Assembly (NCBI GenBank): GCA_964609155.1
Contig: CAZSRF010000055.1
Location: forward strand, 1 to 5,224
Direction of reading: 5' to 3'
Length of the DNA stretch: 5,224 nucleotides
Source: JAGOUU01 sp964609155
GTDB taxonomy: Bacteria; Pseudomonadota; Gammaproteobacteria; JAGOUU01
The position numbers and the translations under genes were made by a program. Positions 5,082-5,224 of the stretch are shown here, in pieces. Under the pieces are notes generated by a model. It was not told the origin of the DNA. It ran no database searches and was given only the letters and a program-made list of their open reading frames with translations. Position 1 is the stretch's first letter. Each line of letters opens with the position of its first letter.

Positions 5082-5132
5082 ATGCGTATTTCAGAAATTA
5101 AGGTTGAGCTCAAAAAAAATTGTTTCGCTTAA
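5082..5132 (+). CDS. Very short ORF with an A8 tract, possibly a broken gene start
   Basis: ATG with AAGG (5067-5070) eleven bases upstream opens a 16-residue frame (MRISEIKVELKKNCFA) ending at TAA. The first 12 codons look like a genuine charged helix, much like the opening of the 4647-5015 protein. An A8 run (5112-5119) follows just before the stop. One extra A would extend the frame to 27 residues, one fewer to 20, so a single indel does not restore a full gene. It is best read as a leader peptide, a gene start cut short, or chance. Confidence 0.2.
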   Translation: MRISEIKVELKKNCFA

Positions 5133-5200
5133 AATCTTTTTCTAGGCATTTCTACTACATTTAAATCTAGGTAACCCTTCAGCCATAGTGAGTTTGTTTT

Positions 5201-5218
5201 CTTCCCCTTCAGGGGAAG
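5201..5218. repeat. GC-rich perfect hairpin at window end, possible dispersed repeat
   Basis: CTTCCCC (5201-5207) pairs perfectly with GGGGAAG (5212-5218) around TTCA. It is strikingly GC-rich for this AT-rich window and runs into GTGGCGA at the window edge. The arrangement resembles REP-like intergenic palindromes that are present in many copies in some genomes, but only one copy is visible here. On the plus strand TTTT precedes rather than follows the stem, and on the minus strand it is followed by AAAA, so it is not a standard terminator. Confidence 0.4.
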
Positions 5219-5224
5219 TGGCGA

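Noticed and set aside
1..5224. CRISPR array, tRNA or rRNA genes, insertion sequence ends
   Set aside because: No regularly spaced repeats, cloverleaf-like sequence, rRNA motifs or transposase motifs were found on either strand.

Overview
The window is AT-rich (about one third G+C by eye), with bacterial Shine-Dalgarno sites, compact operon spacing and sigma70-like promoter candidates. It most likely comes from a gammaproteobacterium of the Legionella type. The main reason is its central thiamin operon (Thi5, Thi4 and a ThiD2-ThiE fusion), a combination known to me mainly from Legionella and relatives; the assignment is inference and no marker gene is present to fix it.

Layout: (1) 63-392 (+) encodes a small secreted protein of unknown function. 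It converges on 492-935 (-), an unrecognised cytoplasmic protein, and a 13-bp perfect hairpin (439-468) lies between their 3' ends. (2) 936-1426 is the control region of the thiamin operon: a candidate sigma70 promoter, a well-formed TPP riboswitch aptamer (1272-1350), then a hairpin whose 3' arm contains the ribosome binding site of the first gene. (3) 1427-4143 (+) is a tight three-gene operon: HMP-P synthase (Thi5/NMT1 type, GTG start), thiazole synthase (Thi4 type) and a ThiD2-ThiE bifunctional protein. (4) 4144-4646 holds no confident gene: a 51-codon ORF, two open stretches that look like decayed coding DNA, a candidate terminator and an imperfect hairpin. (5) 4647-5015 (+) encodes a 122-aa protein that I judge to be a diverged paralogue of the 492-935 product. 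(6) 5016-5224 holds a 16-residue ORF containing an A8 tract and, at the window end, a GC-rich hairpin that may begin a dispersed repeat.

How the genes work together: Thi5 makes the pyrimidine moiety (HMP-P) from PLP and its own active-site histidine. Thi4 makes the thiazole moiety from NAD and glycine. ThiD2 phosphorylates HMP-P to HMP-PP, and ThiE joins the two halves to thiamin phosphate. This is the yeast-type route in place of bacterial ThiC plus ThiG/ThiS/ThiF/ThiH or ThiO. Thi4 carries a cysteine (C158) where yeast Thi4 has its sacrificial sulfur-donor cysteine, and Thi5 keeps the histidine that is consumed as substrate. Both enzymes may therefore be single-turnover, which would fit tight TPP control of translation. 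The final thiamin-phosphate kinase and the hydrolase that processes the Thi4 product are not in the window.
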